From QWHO01 sp039809865 (GTDB lineage: Bacteria; Vulcanimicrobiota; Xenobia; Xenobiales; QWHO01): 64,000 bases of DNA. This document shows, in pieces, positions 53,443 through 61,969 of this stretch; position 1 is the first letter of the stretch, and each line of letters opens with the position of its first letter. The stretch is taken from NCBI GenBank assembly GCA_039809865.1, contig JBDHVW010000021.1, positions 35,342 through 99,341 of the forward strand, given 5' to 3'. Below the pieces are notes generated by a model that saw nothing but the letters and a program-made list of their open reading frames with translations, made no database searches and was not told the DNA's origin. The position numbers and the translations under genes are program-made.

Positions 53443-55317
53443 ATGTGCGGAATCTGCGGGGCCGTTTACCTCGATGGGGAAACGGTGGCCTTGAATACCC
53501 TCGAAGCCATGAGCGGCGCTATGCGGCATCGGGGTCCTGACGGGGATGGGGTGTGGCGCCACGGACCGGTGGGGTTGGGACACAGAAGGTTGTCGATTAT
53601 CGACCTGTCGGTCAACGGACGGCAGCCGATGGGCAACGAGGACGGCAAGGTCGTCCTGGCCTACAACGGAGAGCTCTACAACTACCAGAACCTGCGCGTG
53701 CAGTTGCAGGCGATGGGACACCAGTTCAACTCGCGCACCGACTCCGAGACGGTGATCCACGCCTACGAGGAGTGGGGACCGAAGGCGCTCGACCAGTTCA
53801 ACGGCATGTTCGCCATGGCGCTCTACGACGGGCGCAACCGCGAAGTTTTCCTGGCCCGGGACCGGTTTGGCGTCAAGCCGCTCTACTACTTCTACGACGG
53901 CAAGAAGCTGCTCTTCGGCTCCGAGATCAAGGCCATCCTGGCCCACCCGGGCGTGCAGCGCGGGGTCTGCCTGCCGGCCCTGAACGAGTATTTCACCTTC
54001 CAGAACATCCTGACCGACCGCACCCTGTTCGAAGGGGTCAAGCTCCTTCCGGCCGGACACTATCTCAAGCTGGGCCTCGACGGTCAGCTCGAGATCAAGC
54101 AATACTGGGACTTCGACCTCACCCAGACCCCGATCGAGATCGGAGCGGAAGAAGCCGCCGAGGAGCTCTACCGGCTGTTCGTGCAGGCCGTCACCCGCCA
54201 GTTGATGAGCGACGTGCCCGTGGCCAGCTACCTCAGCGGCGGGATGGACTCGGGCTCGATCACGGCCGTGGCCCGCAAGCACCTGGGACGCCTGACCACG
54301 TTCACCTGCGGATTCGACCTCTCCAGCGCCAGCGGCCTGGAGATGGGCTTCGACGAGCGGGCTCAGTCCGAAGTGCTGTCCAACCTGCTCAAGACCGAGC
54401 AGTACGAGGTGGTGCTGCACGCGGGCGACATGGAGCACGTGATGCCCGAGCTGATCTGGCACCTCGAGGACCTGCGCGTGGGCCAGTGCTACCCGAACTA
54501 CTGCGTGGCGCGCCTGGCCTCCAAATTCGTGAAGGTGGTGCTGAGCGGGGCCGGCGGTGACGAGCTGTTCGCGGGCTATCCGTGGCGGTACTACCATGGT
54601 ATGAACTCGGCCGGGGCGGGCGACTTCTTCCGCAATTACTACGATTTCTGGCAGCGCCTCGTGCCTGACGACCAGAAAGACACGCTCTTCACCGAGCCAG
54701 TCACGAAAGGACTGGCCAACGAGGAGGCGTTCGACGTCTTCCGGGCCGTGTTCAAGAACCATCAGTCGGCGCTCAAGACCAACGAGGAGTTCGTCAACGC
54801 CTCGCTCTATTTCGAGCTCAAGACGTTCCTGCACGGTCTGCTGGTGGTCGAGGACAAGATCAGCATGGCCCACTCGCTCGAGACGCGCGTGCCGTTCCTG
54901 GACAACGACCTGGTCGACTTCGCCTGCCGCATCCCGGCCTCGCTCAAGCTCAAGAGCCACGAGAACGGCAACGGGCGCGTGGACGAGAACGACGTGAGCC
55001 GCTACCAGCCCAGCAACGTCCGCACGGGCGACGGCAAGCTGATCCTGCGCCAGGCCATGCGGCGCATCATCCCGCCGGCGGTGACCGAGCGCGTCAAACA
55101 GGGGTTCTCGGCTCCCGACGCCAGCTGGTTCCGCGGAGAGAGCATCGACTACGTCAACAGCCTGCTGCGCTCCAAAAAGGCCCGGCTCTACGAATTCCTC
55201 AACCCGGCTTTCATCGAGCGCAAGCTCGACGAGCACTCGAGCGGCAACCACAACCACCGGCTCTTCATCTGGTCCCTGCTCAGCTTCGAGTGGTGGCTCC
55301 GCAAGTTCATGGACTGA
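53443..55317 (+). CDS. asnB: Asparagine-synthase-like amidotransferase (glutamine-hydrolysing)
   Basis: A 624-residue AsnB-type enzyme. The N-terminal nucleophile is Cys2 (MCGICGAVY), which fixes the start at 53443 despite no visible ribosome-binding site. The synthetase half has the ATP motif SYLSGGMDSGSITAVA. In polysaccharide clusters such proteins often amidate uronic acids instead of making asparagine. The C-terminal 11 bases overlap the convergent GFA gene. Confidence 0.92.
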   Translation: MCGICGAVYLDGETVALNTLEAMSGAMRHRGPDGDGVWRHGPVGLGHRRLSIIDLSVNGRQPMGNEDGKVVLAYNGELYNYQNLRVQLQAMGHQFNSRTDSETVIHAYEEWGPKALDQFNGMFAMALYDGRNREVFLARDRFGVKPLYYFYDGKKLLFGSEIKAILAHPGVQRGVCLPALNEYFTFQNILTDRTLFEGVKLLPAGHYLKLGLDGQLEIKQYWDFDLTQTPIEIGAEEAAEELYRLFVQAVTRQLMSDVPVASYLSGGMDSGSITAVARKHLGRLTTFTCGFDLSSASGLEMGFDERAQSEVLSNLLKTEQYEVVLHAGDMEHVMPELIWHLEDLRVGQCYPNYCVARLASKFVKVVLSGAGGDELFAGYPWRYYHGMNSAGAGDFFRNYYDFWQRLVPDDQKDTLFTEPVTKGLANEEAFDVFRAVFKNHQSALKTNEEFVNASLYFELKTFLHGLLVVEDKISMAHSLETRVPFLDNDLVDFACRIPASLKLKSHENGNGRVDENDVSRYQPSNVRTGDGKLILRQAMRRIIPPAVTERVKQGFSAPDASWFRGESIDYVNSLLRSKKARLYEFLNPAFIERKLDEHSSGNHNHRLFIWSLLSFEWWLRKFMD

Positions 55318-55705
55318 AAATCGGCCAGGGCTCGGGCCGGGGGCCGGCGTGCCAGTTGTCATGGCGGCCGTCCCAGTAGATCAGCTCGAGGGTGCTCGGG
55401 TCCACGTCGTCGAGCGTGTTCATGTTGACCGAGACGAAATCGCCGCCGACCTCCTCCAGGTGCCCGCTCCCGTAGACCTGGGTGCCACAGTGCTTGCAGA
55501 ACCGGCGCCGGGCGATGCCGCCCTCACGCCCGTAACTGCTGAGCTCGGACTCACCCTGGAGCAGCTCGAAAGCCGCCGGCTTCACGATTCCATTGATGGT
55601 CCCGAGCTTGGTGCAGATCGTGCAGTTGCAGCGGTTGCCCCGGGTGACGTCCATCTCCACCTGGTAGCGCACCGCCCCGCATTGACAGCTCCCCGGATGC
55701 TTCAT
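55307..55705 (-). CDS. GFA/CENP-V-family zinc protein
   Basis: A 132-residue protein of the glutathione-dependent formaldehyde-activating (GFA) family. Zinc-binding cysteines are seen in SCQCGAV, RCNCTICTK and FCKHCG. The family includes glutathione-formaldehyde adduct enzymes and others of unknown substrate. The ATG overlaps the stop of the upstream 520-residue gene (ATGA). Confidence 0.88.
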   Translation of the reverse strand: MKHPGSCQCGAVRYQVEMDVTRGNRCNCTICTKLGTINGIVKPAAFELLQGESELSSYGREGGIARRRFCKHCGTQVYGSGHLEEVGGDFVSVNMNTLDDVDPSTLELIYWDGRHDNWHAGPRPEPWPIFSP

Positions 55706-57264
55706 CGCGCCTTCAGCCTCACACCGCCGACCGTCAGGTGTCCGTTCCGATAGCCGAGCGCGTTGCCGCTCGGACCCTGGAAGAACTCCTCGCGGGCCGT
55801 GTTGAAGCTCACCTTGTGGTCGTCGTGGACCAGGTTGAGCGAATCGAGCCGCTCCAGGAACCGGGCCATCAGCTGCTCGGAGTTGCCCTGCAGGCGCCCC
55901 TCCTTCAGCGCGGCCTCGATCTCGGCTTTGATCTCGTCCAGGCCCTGCATGCTGCCGGTCACCTCGAGCGAGTGAAACCGCTCACGCAGCGCCTCCAGAG
56001 GCGAATCCTGACTCTGGTAGGCCATCTTGAGCGCGTCCCCCCAGAGCTCTCTGGGCGGGTTGAGGCGCCGCAGGTAGGCCAGACAATCGGCCAGCTCGGC
56101 GGCCTTTTCCGGGTTCTCGCGACCGATCTTGCCGGCCAGCTCGAGATGGCCGCGCGGGTTGTTCTCGGACTTGAGGACCTCGTCCAAGACGTCGTAGATC
56201 GCCTGCAAACGTCGGGCGGCAGGAGCGGTCGACTCGCCGGGAGCGCGCATCTGGACGGCTTCGTTCAGAGCTTCGAGCCCCAACCACTTGGAGACGATGC
56301 CGGTGAACTCGCCGCGGGCCAGCGACAGCTCAGCCTGAGCGTCCTGCACGGTCTCACCCGGGCGCTGGGCGCGCAGGACCAGTCCCAGATACTTGCTCAT
56401 ACCGCCCACGAAATCGCCCTCTTTGGCAGAGTCCTGGCTGTTCTCGGGTGGCCCCTGCTGGGCCCGCTTCTCCTCCACGCGCGACCGGAGCAGGTGTAAG
56501 AACTCGGCACGCTTCTCGGCAGGAACCAGCTCGGCTTGCTGCAACACGCCCAGCGCCGGCCAGGGCGAATGATAATAGCTGACCAGGTCTGAGAACATCT
56601 CCACCCGCTCGGGCTCGCCATGCAGCACGTTCTGCTCGATCATCACGCAGTTCCAGGCGGCGTGGTCCTCGTTGAGCTCTTTGGTGGGATTCATACGGCC
56701 GTCGGCGTGCAGGATGCGGTCGAGATACCCCAGGTAGTGGTCCACCGCCTCGGGGAAGGAGATCCGGTGCTCCGGCGGGCTGCTGACGAAGGAGATTCGC
56801 TCGTTGGGACCCAGGTTGGCGCTGTTGTTGGGGACCACCTCGTTGGTCTCGACGATGTCCTGCAGGAACTGCAGGGGACGCAGCACGTCGCTGTGGTGCA
56901 GGACATATTCTTTCTTCTCGGGCGGAGCGGCCTCCACCAGCTTCTCGAGCATGGCCACGCGCTCGTGGCGCGGCAGAGCCGCCAGCGCGCTCTTCTCCCA
57001 GGGCTTGTCGATCCACTCGCTGATGCCTTGCATCGAGCGAGCCAGCAGCTCCTGGCCCTCACCCTCGCCGTAGAACTTGCGACCCAGGCGCAGGAAGAAC
57101 TCCAGCTCCTCGGGCCTGCCCTGGGGAGCGGCCTGGCGCAGAAAGGCCCGGTCGGCCTCGGGTAACAGCGAGACGGCCGACTCCTCGGGAGGGGTGGCGG
57201 GCGGGGCGGCGGCGGCCCGGGTGGGCAACCGGAACGCGGCGCTCGAGATGGCATGCAGTTGCAT
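55702..57264 (-). CDS. Hypothetical helical protein
   Basis: A 520-residue protein that I do not recognise. It has an Ala/Pro-rich start without signal peptide, then mostly alpha-helical sequence with no clear motif (SFPEAVDHYLGYLDRILHAD; AAWNCVMIEQNVLHGE). The last 30 residues have a beta character. It lies between the Wzz1 and GFA genes and reads in the same direction as both. A regulatory or scaffold role in export is possible but not shown. Confidence 0.7.
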   Translation of the reverse strand: MQLHAISSAAFRLPTRAAAAPPATPPEESAVSLLPEADRAFLRQAAPQGRPEELEFFLRLGRKFYGEGEGQELLARSMQGISEWIDKPWEKSALAALPRHERVAMLEKLVEAAPPEKKEYVLHHSDVLRPLQFLQDIVETNEVVPNNSANLGPNERISFVSSPPEHRISFPEAVDHYLGYLDRILHADGRMNPTKELNEDHAAWNCVMIEQNVLHGEPERVEMFSDLVSYYHSPWPALGVLQQAELVPAEKRAEFLHLLRSRVEEKRAQQGPPENSQDSAKEGDFVGGMSKYLGLVLRAQRPGETVQDAQAELSLARGEFTGIVSKWLGLEALNEAVQMRAPGESTAPAARRLQAIYDVLDEVLKSENNPRGHLELAGKIGRENPEKAAELADCLAYLRRLNPPRELWGDALKMAYQSQDSPLEALRERFHSLEVTGSMQGLDEIKAEIEAALKEGRLQGNSEQLMARFLERLDSLNLVHDDHKVSFNTAREEFFQGPSGNALGYRNGHLTVGGVRLKAR

Positions 57265-57305
57265 GCTTTGACGTTACCCCGAGGCCCTGACAGGAGATTG
57301 AAAAC

Positions 57306-58802
57306 CTAGCTGCGGCTGACCGTCTTCCAACTCTCCTGGCTCTGATCGTCCTCTTCCATGCCGCGTCCGCGCTCTTCCAGCGACTTCTTGACCCGGTCCC
57401 ACTCCTCCGTGATCTCCCTGGGATACTTGGGAACCACGACCAGAATGGGCGTCTGGAGCGTCTCCTCGATGTGAGGCAAGAGTTGCAGCGAGCGACCCAC
57501 GAAGTCGACCAGGAGAAGCAGCCCCAGGCTCACGACCAGCGAGAAGGGGATGCCCAGAGCCAGGGACTTGAGCAGGCTCGGAAGATGACCGTCGCGGGGC
57601 TGCACTCCCAGCGTCGGCCGTTGCAAGATGGAGATGGCGCCCTGCCGCCGCGAGCTCTGCTCGACGACGCGTGCCTGGTAGAGCTGACGCACCAGGGCCA
57701 GGCGATTCTCTTCCCAGACGTTCAGCTCGCGCTCGAGCTTGGCGACCTCGCGGCGCTCGTTGGGCGTGAGCTGGGTCGCGCGGAGCTTGGAGATCTGCGA
57801 TTCGACCGAGCTGAGCTGGGCCTCCAGGGCCCCCGACTCGTTGCCCTTCTCGTCCACCACCGAGCGCGAAGCTTTACTCATCTGCTCGTCATAAAGGCTC
57901 TGGACCTGGGCCAGCTTGTCCGCCTGAGCCCGCACCTCGGGACTGTCCGGAGTGTAGTATTGAGACGCCTCGACCAGCTTGATCCGGTTCTCGGCCACCG
58001 TCTGCTCGAGGCTCCGCAGGGCGCCGTCTTCCTTGAGCAGGGTCCAGGGTGGAGTATTGCTGCCTCCGCTCAAATAACTGTTGACGGCGGCTTGCTCGGC
58101 GCCGAGCTTGGCCAGTTGCTCGCGCAGGCTCAGCTTCTGGCGCTCGAGCTCGGAGATCTGCGTGGCGATGTCGCGCTCGTCGGTCTTGGTGTCGCGCTTG
58201 GTGGTGATGCCCAGCAGCTTGTTCTCAGTCGCCTCGGCGTTCTGCTTGGCTTCGCGCACCAGATCCTCGAGGAACCGGCGCGTATTGGCGAACTCACGTG
58301 CCGACAGGTCTTGAATGGAGGAAACGAACTCCTCCACCACCACGTCGGCGATCTTTTTGGACATCTCGGGACTGGTCGACTCGACCGTGATCTGAAACAG
58401 GCTGTTGGACATTCCCCAGCGGAACCCGCCCGGGGCGTCCACGCCGGCCGCCGACAGAGTCACCTTGTCCTTGAGCTCGGACCACTCCATCTCCAGCTTG
58501 AGCTTGGCGATCACGTGGCGCAGCAGCTCTTCCGAGTCGACCAGCTCCTTGAGGGTGGCTTCGTCCGTGAACCACCAGCGCCCCATGTCGCGGGGCGCAT
58601 CCTGCGATCCGGTCGACGTGGGGGGCGTCAAGAGCACCTTCGCCTGGGAAACGTAGATCTTCTCGGAGCCGCCCTGCGGAATGAGGACGGAGACCACCAG
58701 GGTCACGAGAAAGCAGATCAGTAAAAACCATTTGCGCTGTTTGACAGCGTTTCTAAGTTGCCAGAGGTCCAAAGCGGGCCCACCATTCGTCGCAGGCTTC
58801 AT
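57306..58802 (-). CDS. Wzz/GumC chain-length determinant 1
   Basis: A 498-residue polysaccharide co-polymerase. Two membrane helices: residues 25-45 (FLLICFLVTLVVSVLIP) and near residue 440 (GIPFSLVVSLGLLLLVDFVG). A long periplasmic coiled coil lies between. There is no C-terminal kinase, so it relies on a separate one. ATG at 58802 has AAGGA five bases upstream. Divergent from the Wza-type gene. Confidence 0.88.
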   Translation of the reverse strand: MKPATNGGPALDLWQLRNAVKQRKWFLLICFLVTLVVSVLIPQGGSEKIYVSQAKVLLTPPTSTGSQDAPRDMGRWWFTDEATLKELVDSEELLRHVIAKLKLEMEWSELKDKVTLSAAGVDAPGGFRWGMSNSLFQITVESTSPEMSKKIADVVVEEFVSSIQDLSAREFANTRRFLEDLVREAKQNAEATENKLLGITTKRDTKTDERDIATQISELERQKLSLREQLAKLGAEQAAVNSYLSGGSNTPPWTLLKEDGALRSLEQTVAENRIKLVEASQYYTPDSPEVRAQADKLAQVQSLYDEQMSKASRSVVDEKGNESGALEAQLSSVESQISKLRATQLTPNERREVAKLERELNVWEENRLALVRQLYQARVVEQSSRRQGAISILQRPTLGVQPRDGHLPSLLKSLALGIPFSLVVSLGLLLLVDFVGRSLQLLPHIEETLQTPILVVVPKYPREITEEWDRVKKSLEERGRGMEEDDQSQESWKTVSRS

Positions 58803-58856
58803 TTTTCCTTCTTTGCAGCAGGGAAGACCCGTCAGGGCGCAGAACTCGCCTCCGCC

Positions 58857-59990
58857 ATGCGCTTTCGCTCTTTGCTCCTGGCTCTTTCTCTGGTGCTGTG
58901 GTTGGGCTCGGCCCTGTCGGCTCAACAACCCGATGCAAGCTATCGCATCCGGCCCGGCGACGAGCTCGAATTGTCAATCTACAGTCTCCCCCAGCCGATG
59001 GAGCAGAAGTACACCGTCCGAGCCGACGGCGCTTTTTACCATCCTCTTCTGGGGGGCGTCCCGGCCGCCGGTCGGACCGTCGACGACGTGCGGGCCGACG
59101 TCGCCCGTCGTCTCAAGAAGCGGCTGCGCAATCCGAGCTTCGAGCTGGGCATCCTGACCTACGCCAAGTCCGAGGTCGCCGTCCTGGGCGAGGTGAAGAA
59201 CCAGGGACGTTACGCCATCGCGCCGGGAGCGAACGTGCTGGATGTGCTCGCCCTGGCGGGCGGGTTGACCGAGAAGGCCGACCCTCAGGGGGCCCTGATC
59301 CAGCGGAAGAACACCAACATCGAGGTGGACCTGAGCCCTCCGGGCGGCGCCACATCGCCGTTGGCGCTGGCCAATGGCGATATTCTCTACGTCTATGCCG
59401 GCAACCGGATCAGCATCGCCGGCGAGGTGCAAAAGCCGGGGATCTACGCCGTGAGCCGCCGCTCCACCAATCCTCTGGCCGATGCCATGAAGGCCTGCGG
59501 AGGGCCCAAGGCGACCGCCGCCGTCCATCGCGCCCAGTTGCACCGCCCCAGCCTGGCCGAGCCCCTGATCATCAGCGTCCTGCCTGACAGCGCGGGGAAC
59601 TACTCCGAAGGGGCGCTCAGTCTTCAGGACGGAGACGCCATCGTCATCCCCGAGAAGCAGGCGATGGTGCTCGGGAACATCACCAAGCAAGGACCCATCC
59701 CTCTCCAGGGGGGAGAGACCTTGCTGGATGTCCTGACAAGCAGTGGTCTGAACGCCGACGCCGAATTATCCCACGTGGTCGTGCTGCGAGCCGAGGGGAT
59801 CAAGTCGGGTCAGCCCAAGCAAGAGGAGTATGACGTGCGCGAGGCTTTCTCTCCGGACAAGCCTGGGACCGGCGCCAACGTCCCCATCGGCGACGGTGAT
59901 GTCGTTTTCGTTCCCCAGAAGGGCAAAGGCTTGTTGGACAACTTCGGGTTACTCAACCTGCTGTTCCTCGTCGGCAGCTACCTCCGGTAG
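58857..59990 (+). CDS. Wza-type outer-membrane polysaccharide export protein
   Basis: A 377-residue export protein with signal peptide (LLLALSLVLWLGSALSA). The poly-export domain starts YRIRPGDELELSIYSLPQP, followed by three SLBB domains (VAVLGEVKNQGRYAIAPG; ISIAGEVQKPGIYAV; VLGNITKQGPIPLQGG). No lipobox Cys is present, so membrane insertion may differ from E. coli Wza. This gene is the main evidence for an outer membrane. Confidence 0.93.
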   Translation: MRFRSLLLALSLVLWLGSALSAQQPDASYRIRPGDELELSIYSLPQPMEQKYTVRADGAFYHPLLGGVPAAGRTVDDVRADVARRLKKRLRNPSFELGILTYAKSEVAVLGEVKNQGRYAIAPGANVLDVLALAGGLTEKADPQGALIQRKNTNIEVDLSPPGGATSPLALANGDILYVYAGNRISIAGEVQKPGIYAVSRRSTNPLADAMKACGGPKATAAVHRAQLHRPSLAEPLIISVLPDSAGNYSEGALSLQDGDAIVIPEKQAMVLGNITKQGPIPLQGGETLLDVLTSSGLNADAELSHVVVLRAEGIKSGQPKQEEYDVREAFSPDKPGTGANVPIGDGDVVFVPQKGKGLLDNFGLLNLLFLVGSYLR

Positions 59991-59998
59991 CCACGCGC

Positions 59999-60490
59999 TT
60001 GCGCATGCTCGTTCCCCTGCTGGTCATCCTGCTGGGAGTGGCGACTCCGGTGACCAGCGCTCCTTTCCCGGGCATGACCGCCGCTCAGGTCGAAGCCGAG
60101 ATCGTCGAGCTGACCAACCAGGAGCGCGTCAAGCTCGAGCTCAATCCGCTGCGCAGCCTCGAGCCCCTGGCGAACTGCGCCAGGGCCCACTCCTTCGAGA
60201 TGATGGACCTGGATTATTTCGACCACGACTCGCCCACCGCGTCTCTGCGCGAGCCGTGGCTCCGGGTTCGGGAGGCGGGGTTGCGGCACGATGCGGTGGG
60301 CGAGAACATCTTCAGCTGCGAGGGGTATGATCTTCGAGCCGTGGCGACGCTCACCGTCAGCTCCTGGATGAGCTCCCCCGACCACCGGGCCAACATCGTG
60401 CGCAACAACTTCTTTTGTGTCGGCGTCGGTCTTTGCGTGCGCGGCCGCGAAGTGATGATCACCCAGGACTTCACCGGCCCGCAGGGCTAG
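59999..60490 (+). CDS. Secreted CAP/SCP domain protein
   Basis: A 163-residue CAP-superfamily protein with signal peptide. CAP motifs: AHSFEMMDLDYFDHDSP, VGENIF and SSPDHRANIV. Bacterial CAP proteins are often linked to spores, biofilm matrix or envelope; role here unknown. TTG at 59999 or ATG at 60005. Its last four bases overlap the convergent L,D-transpeptidase stop. Confidence 0.85.
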   Translation: MRMLVPLLVILLGVATPVTSAPFPGMTAAQVEAEIVELTNQERVKLELNPLRSLEPLANCARAHSFEMMDLDYFDHDSPTASLREPWLRVREAGLRHDAVGENIFSCEGYDLRAVATLTVSSWMSSPDHRANIVRNNFFCVGVGLCVRGREVMITQDFTGPQG

Positions 60491-61401
60491 GGCGCCAGGG
60501 CCTCGAGCGGCCAGGCCAGCCGCTGGCAGATCTCCTCGGCCACGCTGTCCTGCCGATCCAGTTGCAAGGGGATGCCCAGGCCTAGAGCCGCTACGTCCGC
60601 GAAGTTCTTCCGTCCCGGAGGGGTCTTGACGCCGCAGCGCGCCAGCGCGGCCCGGATCGCCTTGTTCGGGTCCTGCCGCTGGTAGACATCGGGAAAGGTC
60701 ACCGTGACCAGTTTTCCGTCGCTCGTCTTGCCGACCTTGGCCGTCTCATACTCGATCCGCACCGGCCAGCCCACCTTCACGTCGTCATACACCAGCTTGA
60801 TCAACTCGGGATACATGCGGATGCAGCCGTGGGTCAGGCTGTTGCCGATGTTGAGGGGGTCACTGGTGCCGTGAATCCCCACGCGGGGCAGCGAGAGACC
60901 GATCCAGCGCTCTCCCAGCGGGTTCTTGGGCCCCGGCCCGACCGGAGTGCGATCGGGTGCCCAGGCGGGAGGATACCAGGTGGGATTGGCGATCTTCTCG
61001 GCCACCGAGAACGAGCCCGTCGGCGTGCGAAAGCGACCGCCCTGGAAAGACTCGTCTCCGATCGAGATGGCGTAGAACGCTTTGAATCTGCCGCCCTCGA
61101 ACACGTACAGACCGCGCTCGGGGAGGTTAACCACCAGACCGTCGCGAGGACAGTTGGCCGGCAGGACCCGCCAGGTGGGCACGATGAGATGGGTTCCGGG
61201 GGCGACCCGAATGGTAGTTACGGGGAATCCGTTAGCGTAGGCGAGGTGGTCGACGGCCAGGTGGAACTTGCGGGCGACCGTGAAGATGTCCTCACCCTCG
61301 GGCACCACGTAGCCCTGAAGTTGACCCACCACGGCGCGGGGTGCCTCGGCCCCGGCTGGCACCAGCAAGAAGAGAAGGATCAAGAGCCACCGCATCCTCA
61401 C
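60487..61401 (-). CDS. L,D-transpeptidase (YkuD) with LysM-like domain
   Basis: A 304-residue exported enzyme. Signal peptide, LysM-like module (about 30-80: VVPEGEDIFTVARKFHLAVD), YkuD domain with HGTSDPLNIG and catalytic Cys in LTHGCIRM. It makes 3-3 peptidoglycan crosslinks or attaches proteins to the wall. GTG at 61401 overlaps the upstream stop (GTGA) and follows GGAGG by seven bases. Confidence 0.92.
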   Translation of the reverse strand: MRMRWLLILLFLLVPAGAEAPRAVVGQLQGYVVPEGEDIFTVARKFHLAVDHLAYANGFPVTTIRVAPGTHLIVPTWRVLPANCPRDGLVVNLPERGLYVFEGGRFKAFYAISIGDESFQGGRFRTPTGSFSVAEKIANPTWYPPAWAPDRTPVGPGPKNPLGERWIGLSLPRVGIHGTSDPLNIGNSLTHGCIRMYPELIKLVYDDVKVGWPVRIEYETAKVGKTSDGKLVTVTFPDVYQRQDPNKAIRAALARCGVKTPPGRKNFADVAALGLGIPLQLDRQDSVAEEICQRLAWPLEALAP

Positions 61402-61895
61402 GGGGTAGCCTCCTCTCCCTGGGGCGCTTCCCAATCGAGCGAGCCCAGAACCTCGGAGTAGGCCTGCTGCAACTCGGCCCGGCGAGCCGGCGGGGCCTGC
61501 GCCCGGATGCGCAGGAGCTTGCCTTCGCGCTGGGCCACCAACCAGTGGCAGCGGCCCTCCCCGGGGGCTTCGAAGCTCAGCTCGACGGCGTCGGTGCCGG
61601 CCACACGCACCTTTTTCTCGGCCAGAATGTGGCCTTCGAGCACGACCACGATCCCGTAGCGCAGGTTCGTGACCAGACCGCGAAGCGACTGGGAAGAGGC
61701 GTCCTCGAGCAGGACCTCGATGCGGCACGCCTTATCCTCGGAGCGCAGGTAAAAGGCCTCGTCGGGACCGCTGGCGGTCTCGCTGACCCAGCCGCTCGGA
61801 AGGTTGACGGCCAGGCCCAATTCTTGTCGTTGCAACGGCTCGGCGGCGATGGCCACGAGACAGAGCAAGCCTACCAGCAGGGCTCTCACCCGCAT
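61398..61895 (-). CDS. Small exported protein, PsbP/DUF1795-like
   Basis: A 165-residue protein with signal peptide (MRVRALLVGLLCLVAIA). The mature part (LAVNLPSGWVSETAS) is reminiscent of PsbP/DUF1795 folds; the match is weak. Coupled to the L,D-transpeptidase by overlap. Function unknown. Confidence 0.65.
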   Translation of the reverse strand: MRVRALLVGLLCLVAIAAEPLQRQELGLAVNLPSGWVSETASGPDEAFYLRSEDKACRIEVLLEDASSQSLRGLVTNLRYGIVVVLEGHILAEKKVRVAGTDAVELSFEAPGEGRCHWLVAQREGKLLRIRAQAPPARRAELQQAYSEVLGSLDWEAPQGEEATP

Positions 61896-61950
61896 TCTTT
61901 TGGCGCGGGGCGTGCGCTTTCCCCCCGGGAGGAGGTCTGCCTCGGCGGTG

Positions 61951-61965
61951 AAGGGAATTTCCCTT
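61951..61965. promoter_or_regulatory. Palindrome AAGGGAA-T-TTCCCTT
   Basis: Perfect seven-base arms with one central base, in the 74-base divergent spacer, five bases before the TTG start of Wzz2. The left half also resembles a ribosome-binding site, so the hairpin could hide it. Confidence 0.45.
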
Positions 61966-61969
61966 CGTT

